Positions 1 to 11,784 of a stretch of DNA of 64,000 nucleotides are shown here, in pieces. The notes under the pieces are model-generated. The model did no database searches. It had not been told where the DNA came from and saw only the letters and a list, made by a program, of their open reading frames with translations. The position numbers and the translations under genes were made by a program. Within the stretch, counting starts at the first letter, position 1, and each line of letters opens with the position of its first letter. Source of the stretch: Melastoma dodecandrum (Eukaryota > Streptophyta > Magnoliopsida > Myrtales > Melastomataceae); the NCBI GenBank assembly GCA_029817715.1, contig JARUPY010000189.1, forward strand, positions 1,116,001 to 1,180,000, read 5' to 3'.

Positions 1-420
1 AAAACTTATAAAATTCGATTTCTTATCTTATTTAATATTTTCTTAATATTGGATTTTATAAATTTGATTTAAGTAAATATAGATTTATAAAATCAGATTT
101 CGAGCATTCTTTTTGAAGAATTTTAAAAATTACTCACACTATTTTGAAAAATATTTTTTCTACTAACGTTGTTTTAAAAAGTTGTATTTTTATTACGTAA
201 CTTTCAAGTATGTTTTTTTGATAATATTTATTTAATTCACCAATATTCAACTTGAGTATAATTCTACCACGTTTTAATAAGACCGATCAACTTAGCTGAA
301 TGTGATATTATTATATGAATAGGATAAAGAGAAGGAAAAAAAAAAGGCGTTTGTGCGCTTTACTCGCTTTTTCGGTGTTATTGCCAAACCCACGATTTCC
401 CTGTCTTTCCTAATGTTTTG
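1..420. other. AT-rich region upstream of the MYB gene
   Basis: No ORF or recognisable repeat is visible. The stretch is strongly AT-rich with long T and A runs, including an A-rich tract near 336-346. It becomes mixed in composition about 80 bases before the TATA box and probably contains the distal promoter of the MYB gene. I could not assign specific transcription-factor sites with confidence. Confidence 0.5.
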
Positions 421-429
421 TATAAATAG
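421..429 (+). promoter_or_regulatory. TATA box of the MYB gene
   Basis: The sequence tataaatag lies 166 bases upstream of the MYB start codon. Transcription would be expected to begin about 25-35 bases downstream, near 450-460, giving a 5' UTR of roughly 140 bases rich in CT. It is the only good TATA match between 360 and 594. Confidence 0.6.
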
Positions 430-594
430 GGAGTGATGGCTTCTTCTCCTTCTCCCCAAACTCCATCCCAAAGCTCAAGTACTTACTAGTAGTCCCTACC
501 CCCTCCTTATCCACTCGTTTTCTTTCTACTCTTACTTGGAGAAGTTGCTTCGGTGCGTCTTGTTGCGTGTGGGTCGGCCGGAGATCGAGGAAAA

Positions 595-1610
595 ATGGAT
601 CTGGGTTTCGGAGGATACGGTTCTGAGGTGATCGACGGTGAGGAGGATCTGGTTGCCGTCGATGGCGCGCGGAAAGGTCCTTGGACGGACGAAGAGGACT
701 CAACGCTCTTCCAGTACGTGTCCTTGCATGGAGAAGGTCGGTGGAATTCCGTCGCCGTTAATACAGGTGAGGATGACCGGGGGAGCGAAGGTTTGGCTTC
801 TGGTGCGCGGATTGTGGTGTTGTCCAGTTATATTGATCAGATGTATTGTTTACGGGGCGTGCAGGGCTGAAGAGGACTGGGAAAAGCTGCAGGCTGAGGT
901 GGTTGAATTACTTGAGGCCGGACCTTCGACGGGGAAACATCACCCTGGAGGAGCAGCTGCTGATCCTCGAGCTCCACTCCCGCTGGGGTAACCGGTACGT
1001 GATTGTCCAAGTAATTATCCTTTTTTTCATGTGGGACAAGGGGTGGCTCCAATCGAAGGAGAAGTTTCTCTGAATCATGCGATTTGTTTTTTTTAAATGT
1101 AGTTGGTCGAAAATCGCGAAGCATATTCCCGGGAGGACGGACAATGAGATTAAGAACTACTGGAGGACGAGGGTCCAGAAGCAGGCGAAACATCTCAAGT
1201 GTGACGTCAACAGCCAGCAGTTCCGTGACATGGTGCATGGCGTGTTTATCCCCCGGCTGATGGAGAAGATCAGAGCTTCCAAGGCCGACTCAGCCGAATA
1301 CTCAGACCCTGATGACATAACAAAGATTCAAACATCCTGCAACGAGCTCACATGCGAGCCGTCATGGAACAGCCAGGTTTCCCCAATCTCGAGTCTCACC
1401 GAGAGCGCTTACAGCTCAACGGGCTACGAGTACAGCGAAGACAACCACAACACCTTAGCCGAGCAGGGTAACTGGCCCGAGTTCGAGGCTCGGCCGCCGG
1501 GTCTTTCCCAGAGAGGGTGGGACGAGGGCGGCCGATTCACGGGCGTTCAGGAGTGGAACGAAGAAAGTCTGAGGATGTTGAGGCGGCATCTCCTGGAAGA
1601 GGATTTCTGA
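595..1610 (+). CDS. R2R3-MYB transcription factor, subgroup-20-like (three exons)
   Basis: Joining exons 595-766, 865-994 and 1103-1610 gives 269 codons plus TGA; both introns (98 and 108 bases) are GT-AG and the phases match. The protein has two MYB repeats. R2 begins at KGPWTDEED (about residue 28) and R3 begins at [10 protein letters not shown]. The tryptophans expected in each repeat are present, and the R3 end [20 protein letters not shown] is canonical. The stretch after R3 ([12 protein letters not shown], then a PRLMEKI block) resembles the MYB2/MYB62/MYB78/MYB108/MYB112 group (subgroup 20) of nuclear, DNA-binding, stress- and hormone-related regulators. The start was chosen as the first ATG in frame with R2; it gives an acidic leader of about 27 residues. 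The C-terminal half is acidic and Ser/Glu-rich, consistent with activation or regulation. The subgroup is inferred from motif recall, not a tree. No frameshift or stop is visible, so the gene looks functional. Confidence 0.9.
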
Positions 1611-2540
1611 ATATCATTTTTCTTAGGAGCACCCACTTTTTGATGTCCCCTGATCAGCAGATTCCATTTTTAGTACAGATATCATCTTAGTTGTTTTTGT
1701 CTCATTACATACTCCCAGTTGGATTAATTCGATTTCGAATAGAACCTGCAAATGGGACCGAAACCAAGGACATTGTTTTTTGACGTTGTCTTGAGTTGAG
1801 TCGGTCTTATCATCTTTACATGAGAGAGTGAGAGAGAGTGAGTGGGAATTGATTAGATCACTGCCGACGCAAAGCCTTACACATATTTTTCTTAATCTTG
1901 GTTTCTTTTTGTGTATCTTTTAATAAAAAAATCCCAATCTGCTTTTGTTATTGTAATTGCGGGGGTGATTTTGGTCTTCACGATGTTCTTTGACACGGCT
2001 TAATAAAATAAATAAATATATATTATTACGCATTCGTCAAAAGTACGTCCTAATCCTACCATCATTCCTAAGAAATCATCACGTGTGAAAAAGAGCAAAT
2101 AAATTAAACATTTGTCGATACAATCATTTTCACGTCAAGTGAGTAAAAAGATAAGTAAATATTCCATATGAGGGGTGCTCTACCATTAAAAGGTTGGTTG
2201 ATTTTGGTACCTTTTGTCTTGTTTTCTATAACATAAATTAAACTAATTCCTTATTATTAGGAATGGTTTGATTTCCAGGAATTTACGTTTCACGCGTTAA
2301 ATTTTTGTTTTATAATTTTGCCTAGAAGTAGGTCAAGGGCATAGGAATTATAACAGAGTACGTAGTCGTTCTTATGCTCTTTACAAGGGGTAGAAAGGCT
2401 CCCCAATTAGATAAAATTATCCCCTCAAAATTTTGTTCCTTATTTCTAGAAAAACTTTGTCGCGTCGTATTAGTTCCACAAACCCCTCCATGTGATACAA
2501 TAAAATACCAATTTTCAAACAATCCCGATAAATTTTGGTA
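1611..2540. other. MYB 3' flank, no gene recognised
   Basis: The first few hundred bases are probably the MYB 3' UTR. A short GA-repeat tract lies near 1820-1840, and AATAAA-type polyadenylation signals occur from about 1920. From 1980 the DNA is AT-rich with no convincing ORF. I looked here for the 5' LTR of the retroelement that follows and found none. Confidence 0.45.
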
Positions 2541-2984
2541 TTAATGCACAACATATCATGACTACGTCTTCCATTAGCATGTTCTTTCCCTACTCGTCCG
2601 GCCAAATCCCCATATTATTGGAGTTCGCAAATGGAGACATCTTTCTCTCGCAAAATTTGTGGAGAATCGTCGATAGATGCTTTGAAGAAAATGCTCGAGA
2701 AGACGAGGACTCGTCGAGTGAAGAAGAAAATGTCATGTCAATCGGAGCACAAGAAAAGAAGGTTAAAGAAAACGTGATAAAAAATGCAATGGCGTTGTAG
2801 ATCTCACAACAATCCATAATCAACACCATTTAGTTGCGACTTAATGGTCTCAAGAAGGCGGAAAAAGCACGAAGTGTCTTAAAGAAAGAGTTTCAAGGCT
2901 CGAAGAAAGTGATTTCCATCAAGCTTCAAGGCTTATAAGGGATTTCAACTTCGCTATACTGAGTTCGTCGATCTTGATGATGAT

Positions 2985-5102
2985 GTGCAGGGTCACTATC
3001 GACCACAGGCATATGCACCTCCTCATCTTCGAAGGGAGAGACATTATACGTGTTCCACTGTCGACAATCCTGTCCGCGGACCACCTGTAGAAGGTCAACT
3101 CCCAAGGAGGAACCTTTTCGGTGATGTCCCTAGGGACGTACCTACCTTCGACAGGGAAGCTTATAGGAATCCTCTAGAAAGGGAAGTCCCCATAATCTCT
3201 CTGAGGCCTATCAATCATGTTGATTACTGAGATGTGATCGCTCAAATAGTTGAGCAAATGGTCCCAGGAGCGGTGCGTCGAGAAGAGGTTAGTCTTTACA
3301 GGACACCTTATCCTGAGCTCATCGATCGGGATTATCCTTATCCTAGGGGTTATAAGATCCCCGCTAGCTTCTCTGGTGAAGATGAGATGACACCGATGGA
3401 GCATATAGCTAGGTTCACTCATCAAATGGGTGAGGCATCAAACAACGACCATTGGAAGCTTCGACTCTTCCCCAATTCACTTACTGCACCAGCGTTTACT
3501 TGGTACATCCATCTCCCGCCTAACTCAGTGCAGAATTGGCAAGAAATGCAAACACAGTTCATGTAGGCCTTCGCTACTCTTGATTCAACCATCTCTTTAG
3601 TTGAGCTAACTAAGATGCGATAGCAGCCTGGAGAACTTGCAGCGAGCTTCCTGCGGCAGTTCCGAAAGGCTCAACTTAGATGCTCAGTCAGCGAAGATGA
3701 GGTGGTTAACATATCTCAGGATGCTCTTGATATCCGTATCCGAAAGAAAATTCAAGGAGAAAAATTCAGAGATCTCTACGAACTCTCTTTGAAGGCCACT
3801 AAGTATGAAAATCTACTCAGTGAAGAATCGAGGGAACGTACGGCATATCAGATCGAGCCTATGCTTGTAAGTCGATATGGCTGAATTTGTCAAGGGCGAA
3901 GCTACTATTTGCGATCCATTGTCGAAGAAAAACTTCAAAGCTAAGGCATCTCAGAAGTCGAATGAAGAGCGAAAGTACTCTTTCGATATTGAGAAAGCTG
4001 ATGAAATCTTTGACTGGCTCCATAAACTAGACTGAATGATGATGAAACCTAGTCATTGACTTCCCCAGACTGACAGGGAGAAGAAGAGGAGTTATTGCAA
4101 ATGGCATGGGTCTTTTACTCACACCACTCGCGATTGTTTAACTTTTAGAAACCTTATTCAGGATCTTATTGAATCAAAGATTCTTTGTTTCAAAGAGTAT
4201 GAGGAATCATCATCCGTCGATCAAAAAACCTTTTACTGATTGCGAAGTACATACATTCGATATTAACATAGTTGATGTTGTTCGACATGCCTTTCAGGAA
4301 TCTAATATTTCTGGAGAGTCCTATATGGTTAACAAGTTGTTCAAGAGACTTCTCGACAATGGAATCGTCTCTTGCCCTGTGGCCGCGTCAAAGCTGAAGA
4401 ATGAAGTCTGCTGGTGGCACATGGATGAAACCCATACTACTGACAAGTATTTCACTTTTAAGAAGTTTCTCCAATCTCACTAGACGGAGGATTGGTTTGA
4501 TCTGACTTATGTCAAGAGAGCCGCAAAAGGGATTTCTCGCAAAGAACCTTCGAAGGCATGTTGTTCAGAAAGCAAAGGCAGCACCTCGTTGCTTCGACAC
4601 CCAAATTACCCCGCTACCTATCAACAACAATGTGGATTCCTCTACTAAGTCAAGTAACCTGTCCAAGGAGACCGTCAAAAGAGGCAATGTTAAAGATCAC
4701 CTTCGACCCTCTCCCCGCCTCGATGAGCAGGCTATCAAAGATGGACCTCCCATTGTACAATTTCTCGAGAAAGCTGGCATTTGCAATCGGTGCAGTCGTA
4801 TCCTGAAGAACAAGATATTAATCTCTCAACTATGCCACCTATGCTCGTACAATTACTTGCAGAAGCTGATCGTCATGTCCTCGGCAATTGACATCATTCT
4901 GGTTGACAACCCGATCCGAGGTATGATTGAAACAAACCCATTGTACTGCATGCCTGTTTTTGTTGGACAAGAAAATGTAGGGCAAGTCCAAGGGTATGAT
5001 CATCAGAAAGGACAGTATATCCACTTATATCCTGAGTATTATTTTGCTGTCGACGTCGACTTGATTTTCCCTGTTTTAATGACGATGAGTGGAGGCAGGT
5101 GA
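2985..5102 (+). pseudogene. Ty3/gypsy gag remnant with two CHHC knuckles
   Basis: Fragments in several frames encode a capsid-like region (about 3330-3880), including PRGYKIPASFSGEDEMTPMEH, a tryptophan-rich stretch (HLPPNSVQNW) and a helical C-terminal half. A knuckle at 4096-4137 reads CKWHGSFTHTTRDC, spacing C-X2-H-X4-H-X4-C. A second at about 4409 reads CWWHMDETHTTDKY and has lost its last cysteine. Gag packages element RNA in the cytoplasm. In-frame stops occur at about 3564, 3621 and 3882. The stretch 4509-5102 resembles the gag-protease linker and is more open than the rest. Corresponding parts of element 2 on - (52.2-55.4 kb) are clearly homologous. Confidence 0.65.
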
Positions 5103-5499
5103 ATAACAACGATCTCCATCCATGCCTAACAGCAGCAGGAAGACGAAGGAAAGGCGTCGAAGGAGAGCAGAGGAGACTGTTGACCCTACAATGGTCAAAG
5201 GGGAGAAGATTGATCGTGGTGACCTATTTATGGTCGATGACTCGGTTCTCCGGGACCCTCATAAGGATATGGAAAAACTTGCTAAGGATGATGATTTCGA
5301 TGATGTCTTCGATGATTCGGACTACAGTCTAGTCCGATTTGATGCTCCTGAAAACATTGTAGAGTGTAACGTTATTATGTTACCCACAAAGGTTTGCGGG
5401 ACCTATAATTACTCAACCTATTCCAGGTATCCTTAAAACTTCGACTCATCGGGTCGTTCATTGTCCTATAGGCTTTCCAGTAAATTGGTTTGTTAAACC

Positions 5500-5900
5500 T
5501 ACAGCTTCGATGCAATCTCATATGCACTCCTTATATATCGAAGCAGATTTTAACGGAGTCCGTCTGAAGAAAGTATTAGTCGACAATGGTGTGACGGTTA
5601 ATGTCATGCTTTTACGTACCCTCAAATAATTAAGGTATGATAAGGCTGATATTACCAACACTGATATTGGCATAACAGGTTTCAATGGCCTTATGTCGAA
5701 GTGTGTGGGAATTTTCCCGATCAAAGTGAAAGATGGGAGATCTACGATGAATACTGCTTTCTTTATAGTCGATGTCGATACGACAATTACGGCTCTTTTA
5801 GGTCGAGATTGGCTGCATAAGGCAGCAGTAATCCGTTTTACTCTTCATCGAGAACTTATGCTTTGGCTTGATTCTAAAATTGATGTTGTTAAAGCGAACT
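5500..5900 (+). pseudogene. Retroelement aspartic protease remnant
   Basis: The translated region contains VDNGVTVNVM, aligning with the retropepsin active-site loop (VDNGATINLL in element 2). A later ALLGRDWLH aligns with the usual LLGRDWL motif at the domain end. A retropepsin would cleave the Gag-Pol polyprotein. A stop near 5627 interrupts the frame. The catalytic triplet is D-N-G rather than D-T-G or D-S-G; element 2 shows the same D-N-G. Confidence 0.65.
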
Positions 5901-5934
5901 CATCCATTAACACTTGTCTTAACCCTGTCAAAAT

Positions 5935-7495
5935 CTATACGGGAAATGTTATTGGTGCTGTCGATGACATGAGCTTGAAGAAGAGATACTCTCTTGGAGA
6001 TCCGAATGTTGGACCTTTGGGAGATTTGACTAGAAAATTTGACTTCCTAGTCACATATGGGGGTCCTCCACATCCTATAGTCGATGCTCTAAGTGGATGG
6101 GATTCTAACAAAGTACCTCCAGCTGTCGAAGCCAAGGCTCAGGCAAAAACGGGGGCGGAACTCAATAGTATCCTCCATTCTATTAAGAAAGCTGCTGGGT
6201 TGTTCCCTGAAGCCATCATTGAAGAGGAAAATGCTGAACCCATTCATGAAGACATAAATGCTAATACTCTCAATGGCAAGGAAGGTGTTGACCATGGCAA
6301 CCCGGACTTGGAGCCCGAGAAACTCCTACGCTTGATGTCGATCAGGAAGACGTAGTCGCTGATGTCTTAAAGCAATTACGAGTGTATAGGCTAACTAGAC
6401 CTAGAGTTAGTCTTGAAATGTGTTTTGAAACCAGTTCGCTGGACGTAGATAGTCCCGACCAGCGTGCTGAAGAGGATATGTCGAATCTTGGTTTGAAAAT
6501 TTGTGTATATTCGACTGGTGTGGTATCTCATCCTACTATGAATAAAAAAACGTTTTGTGATAAGTCTATAGCTGAATCCCCAGAGGAACGATGCACATTG
6601 CTTATGCCTCGTGATCCTCTTGTAACCATAAATTTAAGCGACGACGCGACTCAGCGACCTACCTTTATAGGTGGTTCAATTGATAAAGATATCTTCCAAT
6701 CGATTCTAACACTTTTAAAGGAATTCAAAGACTGTTTTACATGGGACTATACTGAAATGCCTGGCTTGGATCGGCGATTAGTCGAACATACCTTGCCTAC
6801 TAAGCCAGATTTCAAACCTATGAAACAGGCTCCACGACGATTACCAAGCGAACATAGACATCAAGTCTTTGAAGAAGTAAATAAGTTGTTCGATGATGGA
6901 TATATAAGAACATCTCGATACACAGAATGTATTTCTTTCATTGTTCCTGTAAAAAAAAAAAAACGGAAAAATTCGAGTTTATATTAATTTTAGAGATCCC
7001 AATAAAGCGACTCCAAAGGACGAATATCCGATGCCATAACAGATGAACTCATCGATAAGACGTTTGGACATAAAATTATGTCTTTTATGGATGGCTATTC
7101 TGGATATAACCAAATCTTCATAGCTGAGAATGATATACATAAGACAGCATTTCATTGTCCCTTTGGAAATTTTGAATGGGTTGTCGCCTTTTGGATTAAA
7201 GAACGCTGACGCAACCTATCAAAGAGCAATGAACCTTATCTTTAACCCATTGATTAGATCGTCGGTCGAAGTCTATATCGATGATATCGTGGTTAAATCA
7301 TTGGCAGATCATTACCGTGTTGATGATCTTAGAAAAGCTTTTCTTCAAATGAGAAAGCATCACTTGAAGTTGAATCCCATGAAGTGTGCCTTCGGTGTTT
7401 GCGCCGGACAATTTTTGGGATTTCTAGTTCATCACCGAGGGTTATAGATTGATTCGGGCAAGATCAAAGCTATTCGGGATCTACCTTCTCCATCG
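5935..7495 (+). pseudogene. Linker and reverse transcriptase remnant of Ty3/gypsy element 1
   Basis: A linker with YSLGDPNVGPLG (near 5985) is shared with element 2. RT follows: the N-terminal strand block FKPMKQAPRRLP near 6810, then a thirteen-A run at 6951-6963 where the reading frame shifts, then NFRDPNKATPKDEYPMP. The catalytic motif YIDDIVVKS is intact (YIDD at 7274-7285), followed by the thumb-side block LKLNPMKCAFGV. The frame breaks again near 7035-7130, and homology ends at about 7495. The domain would copy element RNA to cDNA but cannot be made intact here. Confidence 0.75.
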
Positions 7496-8329
7496 TTTCA
7501 CTATGAAACATTACAAATACAAGTGGATCGATACATATGAAATAAAATAAAGCTATACATTCCTTCGACATTAATCACGTCAATCGTCGATTGTTGCAAG
7601 CACTGTTGTCGACACTAAGATCGATTGTTGCAGTTACTGGAGTTGTTGTTCCTGTTTTCCTTCGTTTGGAGAGTATTCGCGCGTGGGTTTGACATCAATG
7701 TCGCCTGCTTCGTTTGCTCCAGACCTACCTCGAAAGTCCACAAGTGTTGCGGCTTTAACAACAAGCAATATTTGAAAAGGATATTCGAGGAGGCCAGGAA
7801 GGCCTCATGGCCCGACACCACGAAGCGACGTTTGCAACCTGGGAAAACTTTATGTCGCTTGGCTCAAGCTGATACTTGAGCCATGGTGCCGGGCGATGGA
7901 AGTCAACCCTCTACCTAAGGTTGAGGACTTAGGATTTCATGGGGTCTAAGGTTGAGTACCTAGGCTCTGTGATGAGGGGAAACTGATTAGTTTGGAAAGA
8001 AAGCTTCTAGACGGGACATTGTAGTTGGGATTGTTTGCGAATATGTGAACTTGTGATCCCACGATTCTGCTATTTGTAGGCATAAGTATTAGGTTCATAG
8101 AGAATCTCAACAGTCTTAGAAAATCTTAACAGTTCCCGGAGAATCTCAACAATCTCATTAAATTGAGTTATATTCCCGATCGTCCATTTAATTAACTTAA
8201 ATTTGTGTCGATTGGGAGATTGGAGCTACAAGTCATTCGAAGATAAATCATCCGAATATACTATTCATTTAGAATGACGGGAAACAAATAAAAACGACAA
8301 ATGGATCGATAATTCAACATCGATAATGG
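7496..8329. other. Unassigned segment replacing RNase H and integrase
   Basis: RT homology ends near 7495 and the antisense ORF begins near 8330. No RNase H or integrase motif was found here. There is a cluster of similar short segments around 8100-8160 (several 'aatctcaaca'-type repeats) and an AT-rich end. It may be non-coding element sequence or part of an unrelated insertion; I see no target duplication that would settle this. Confidence 0.35.
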
Positions 8330-10585
8330 TCACGGTTCTGAGGTAATGAGAAGTCCCGCTAGCAAATCGGTGAAGTAGGCTCGAGTATTGTTTTTCACAT
8401 TGAGCATATTCACAGCCTTTTGGAATGAGATTAGGTTGTTTATCTCGTATGTGGGAATACAATTTGCTTCGACTTCTGTCTGAGCCTCTGCTAATTCCCT
8501 CTCACGAACAATCACCTTGGCTTTACCCTTTTCCAGCTTCAACGACAACTCCGCTATTTCAGTCTTTACTCGTTGATTCTCTTCGATCAAATGACGATGC
8601 TCAGTAGTAATTGCCATCACTTTATCCGGAGTAGACTCGAAATCATTCAGCTTCGTGGAGAAATCCTTCCACTGCCTGTCGTCTGCAGAAACCTTCTCCC
8701 AATCTTCCCAAGATTTCGAAAATGTTTCCTTGAAACATTGACAAACGCCTAGCAGGTTGATGAGCGCCTTGGCATTTCTCTCTATGGCTTTGATAGCTTA
8801 CATAATCTCATCGAAGTTGGATTTTGATGGTTCTTCGCGACGTAGTACCTCAAGCAGCTTCAGAGAGAGCGAAACAGGGTCGCTTTGATCGACACTCACT
8901 TGGTTGACGTTGCTTGATCAAGCAGCATGACTGGCACTCGCTGGGACCTTCATTGGTGACAATATTAAGTTTTGTTGTTCGAAATAATACATACTTTAGT
9001 TTACATTTTCTGAAGTGAAAAACACAACGAAGCTCATTATCCGAAGCTGGTCAAAGAACTCGACTAAAGCGGGATCTTCCAATCCTCTAGTCGCTTCTAG
9101 TGTTAGGCACTCTGCTTCGATGTTCTCAGGAGGTGCTACATTTGTGGGAGGAGGCATTATGTCTGTTGGGAGAGGAACTTCCACCTGCAAAGGTATTTCT
9201 GGATATGAGTTAACAGGAACATCGTCACATTCCAAGAATGTGGTGTGATTGGTTCACTCAGGAATGGATTCCTCGATGGTCGGGTCAGAAGAGAGTGAAA
9301 CGACCTGCGTATGCGAAAAGTCAAGTAAAATCTAGAGTGGCTTGATGTAAGTTCAAGGGATATACCTCTACATCTCGAGCTCGATTCGTATTTGGTGGGG
9401 CAATTTCTTCGGCGTTTTTAGCAGCTCCGTTAATCGAACCTGCTTCAGAAATATTCTTCGTTGTGTCTTCGTCATACCTTCGATGATGGGAGGAATATCT
9501 TCTGCTGGAGGTGACGGGAGTGTGAATAAATCTTCATATCCGACCTATGCGTACAACGCGTGTTTGAATCCGAACTTGTAATAATTAGAACAACAATATC
9601 GATTTTACCATGTCGAACTGTTGATCTTTCTCCCTTGATTCTGGAGGGACTTTTTTTTCGGCGATGATTTACGGACAAGCATTTGAACGTTTGGCTATTG
9701 GATGATCGATTTCGGCTACATCCTCCTCGTGCTGAAGATTTTCCTCCGGAATTGGAGCAGATCTGTCCTTTTTGGGGCGTCTTGGGAGACCCACGTCTTC
9801 TTCTTCTGCGGCTTCTTCAGACGACTCGCCTCTGCTTGTCGAAGAGGCCTGAGTATTGGGTTTCTTCGATGCAGCCACTGGTGGCACCCGCTTTCTTTTC
9901 AATCTTCCTTTTTCAGTAGTCGCTGCGGACATTACATTGTGCAGTGCACTTGTGAACATCGATCTTTGTCAGAATCGATAAAATTAATAGCAAGAGTTCA
10001 CGAATAATTCCTGGTATCAGTGATCTCTCTTGCTTTCCCATGAGGCTGCTAAAGAAATCTGCCATTTCCATTAGCGATTGCGCTCCTTTTCTAGGAAACT
10101 CAGCCTTCACTACTATCTTTTTGAAGATCCTCTTCCAGTAATAATCGAACGACTTGGTTACGCTACATCCTCCTAAGTTCTCAGAAAACGTGACTTTGGA
10201 GATGGATAGATCTATCTGCACCCATAGTGGGAAATCCATGCAATACTTGACTGGCATTAATTGAATCCCCAGGGTCAGATGATCGACTCTTGTCAGAGGG
10301 TCGACACCAATTACATGGATCGACGAAGTTGGGGTCTGCAGATCGGTAAGACCTCAGGATTGGGAAGGAGGTAATCGAAGGGCATATGTTTGTCCTCTTA
10401 TGCAGGGTTGAAGTGGCCGCCCCTAAAAAGGGAACAAGAGTAATCTGTCCTTTCGACATCTCCTCTTCGTCGGTGAAGTCGCTAGTCTTAATGGTCACAA
10501 CATCCGTTGCTTGGCTTCTGAAGTCTTTGAAATAAGCGCCAGACCCCTTTAGCGGTGTGTGATTGTAGAATGATTGGGGAGCCAT
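8330..10585 (-). pseudogene. Antisense ORF of element 1 (PMD-ORF family, core apparently deleted)
   Basis: Read on -, the start at 10585 leads into a block (GSGAYFKDFRSQ...) that resembles the N-terminus of the antisense ORF in element 3 at 58289. A block with SVTKSFDYYWKRIFKKI (around 10130) matches TLTFDEIWNKTFRKI of element 3 near 59770, which lies after the plant mobile domain. A Lys/Arg- and Glu-rich linker (9669-9959) and a coiled-coil tail (8330-8620, rich in E/K/L) follow. The mobile-domain core itself is not seen, so it was probably deleted. The reading frame is broken in several places. It is opposite to gag-pol, as in elements 2 and 3. Confidence 0.5.
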
Positions 10586-10636
10586 GAGTAGAGAGATTTT
10601 GCTGAAAAGAAAGAAAATTAGGAGCAGGCAGCGTAA

Positions 10637-11314
10637 TGAGGATAAGGGTTTTGAACGAAGGCAGACAGTGAGATGTCAAGAGTTATGTAGAGGAATCTGG
10701 GAGATAAACAGACGTGTCGAAGGAAGGGCGGCCAAATGTTTACATGATAAACGTCATTTTGGGCCTCCTGCGATGGGCTTTGGAGAAAACCAAGATCGAT
10801 GTTGGATGGAAGATGTTCGATCGACGATGCGATGCCAGATGTAGCTGTCAAGGATCGATACTAATTCAGGAGTATGTTGACGAAGCGAAGGCCGATGGTA
10901 ACTCTTCATTGAAGATCTTCAGTGATGAAGAGGGACGACAAGGATTAAGGTCGATGCTCGAAGGGCCGATGTTCATGAAGTGCCGACGATCGAGTCGTCT
11001 CACAAGTTAGATGGTAGTTAGTTTTAGAACAATTAGCACGTGTTAAACGTGCATTGGTCGACAGTTATTAGTTATTGTCTATGAATAAGTCAGCCCCGGT
11101 CAATTGTAAAGATGCGACAATCATTCTATGACACGAAGGGCTGCTTGATTGTTAACCTGACTAGACATAATCGTCTTAAGTGTTGTTGCGAGATGGTTAT
11201 AAGTCTTTCTCTTTGTGCTTAGTGATTTCTGATTGTTCTTTGTTACTTTGTTTATTGGCGACCATATTCAACACTTAATCTTCGATATATCGCGACGTGT
11301 TTCGGTCGCAAACA
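10637..11314 (+). repeat. LTR-like end of Ty3/gypsy element 1
   Basis: It begins tgaggataag and ends tcgcaaaca, so it has TG...CA ends. The last 300 bases share blocks with the reverse complement of the element-3 LTR: 'cgacaatcatt', 'aagggctgcttgattgt' and 'gcgacgtgtttcg'. It lies next to the start of the antisense ORF, as in element 3. The left boundary is tentative. Its last ~270 bases (from 11044) are also the left edge of every tandem PME unit. Confidence 0.5.
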
Positions 11315-11784
11315 CTCACGCAAACAAGGAAGAGTTCTGAGGGACCAGAAGGTTTGGGAAAACCAGTAAGAGTAGCCAAGAGTGAGTAATCGTTAGGAGG
11401 TGATACACAACGACAGCTTTTACAGATGAGTAGTTGCTTGAAGGGTCCTTCCAATAGGAAAGAAGTGGAGCCCAATCGATGGACGGGACTGAAAATATAG
11501 AGGAGGAGCCTGTTCCAAGAATGCAACTAATCGGATAGAGGAGGAGCCCGCTCGAAGAATGCAACTGGATAGAGGAGTCGCTCGACGAATACAACTGATC
11601 GGTTAGAGGAGTACCCTGCTCAAACAATGCAGCCGTCTGGGTGGGCTGAAGTGGAGTCATTGCAACCAATCGTCATGAAAATGGGGGCAACAGTATAGGT
11701 GAGGCGAAGCAACGGAGAGATCATCGATTGAGAAAAGCATTGAAATTAGGGATAGGGTTTTGGAGGCAGGAAACGTTACCCTCC
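11315..11784. repeat. GA-rich leader with short imperfect repeats (unit A)
   Basis: Immediately after the LTR end comes non-coding sequence with a repeated phrase of the type 'gatagaggaggagcccgctcgaagaatgcaac', four to five degenerate copies of about 35-45 bases between roughly 11485 and 11640. It may be the untranslated leader of an LTR element. An antisense ORF of 83-131 codons crosses it in every unit, but it is low-complexity, runs into the LTR, and I do not call it a gene. Equivalent blocks: 18452-18924, 25579-26050, 32742-33213. Confidence 0.5.

Larger units (their letters stand above)
2541..11314 (+). mobile_element. Ty3/gypsy element 1, degenerate, 5' LTR not found
   Basis: On + the order is gag-like, protease, reverse transcriptase, then an antisense ORF on - and an LTR-like end at 10637-11314. 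The Ty3 order and the plant-type gag motif C-X2-H-X4-H-X4-C support a Ty3/gypsy element, probably in or near the Athila/Tat group, which is known to carry extra ORFs downstream of pol. RT stops abruptly near 7495 and no RNase H or integrase was found, so that part is deleted or replaced. Many stops and frameshifts make it non-functional. No matching 5' LTR was seen before 2985; 2541-2984 is assigned by position only. Confidence 0.7.

Noticed and set aside
1812..1845. GA microsatellite as a regulatory element of MYB
   Set aside because: It lies in the 3' flank, is short and interrupted, and nothing points to a function.
7625..7879. 84-codon + strand frame with several cysteines (CFVCSRPTSKVHKCCGF)
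   Set aside because: The cysteine spacing suggested a small zinc-binding protein, but there is no family match I recognise and it sits in decayed element sequence.
11316..11669. 83-131 codon - strand frames repeated in each unit after the LTR
   Set aside because: They overlap the LTR end and the GA-rich repeats, have low complexity and differ in frame between units. Their conservation only reflects the recent duplication.
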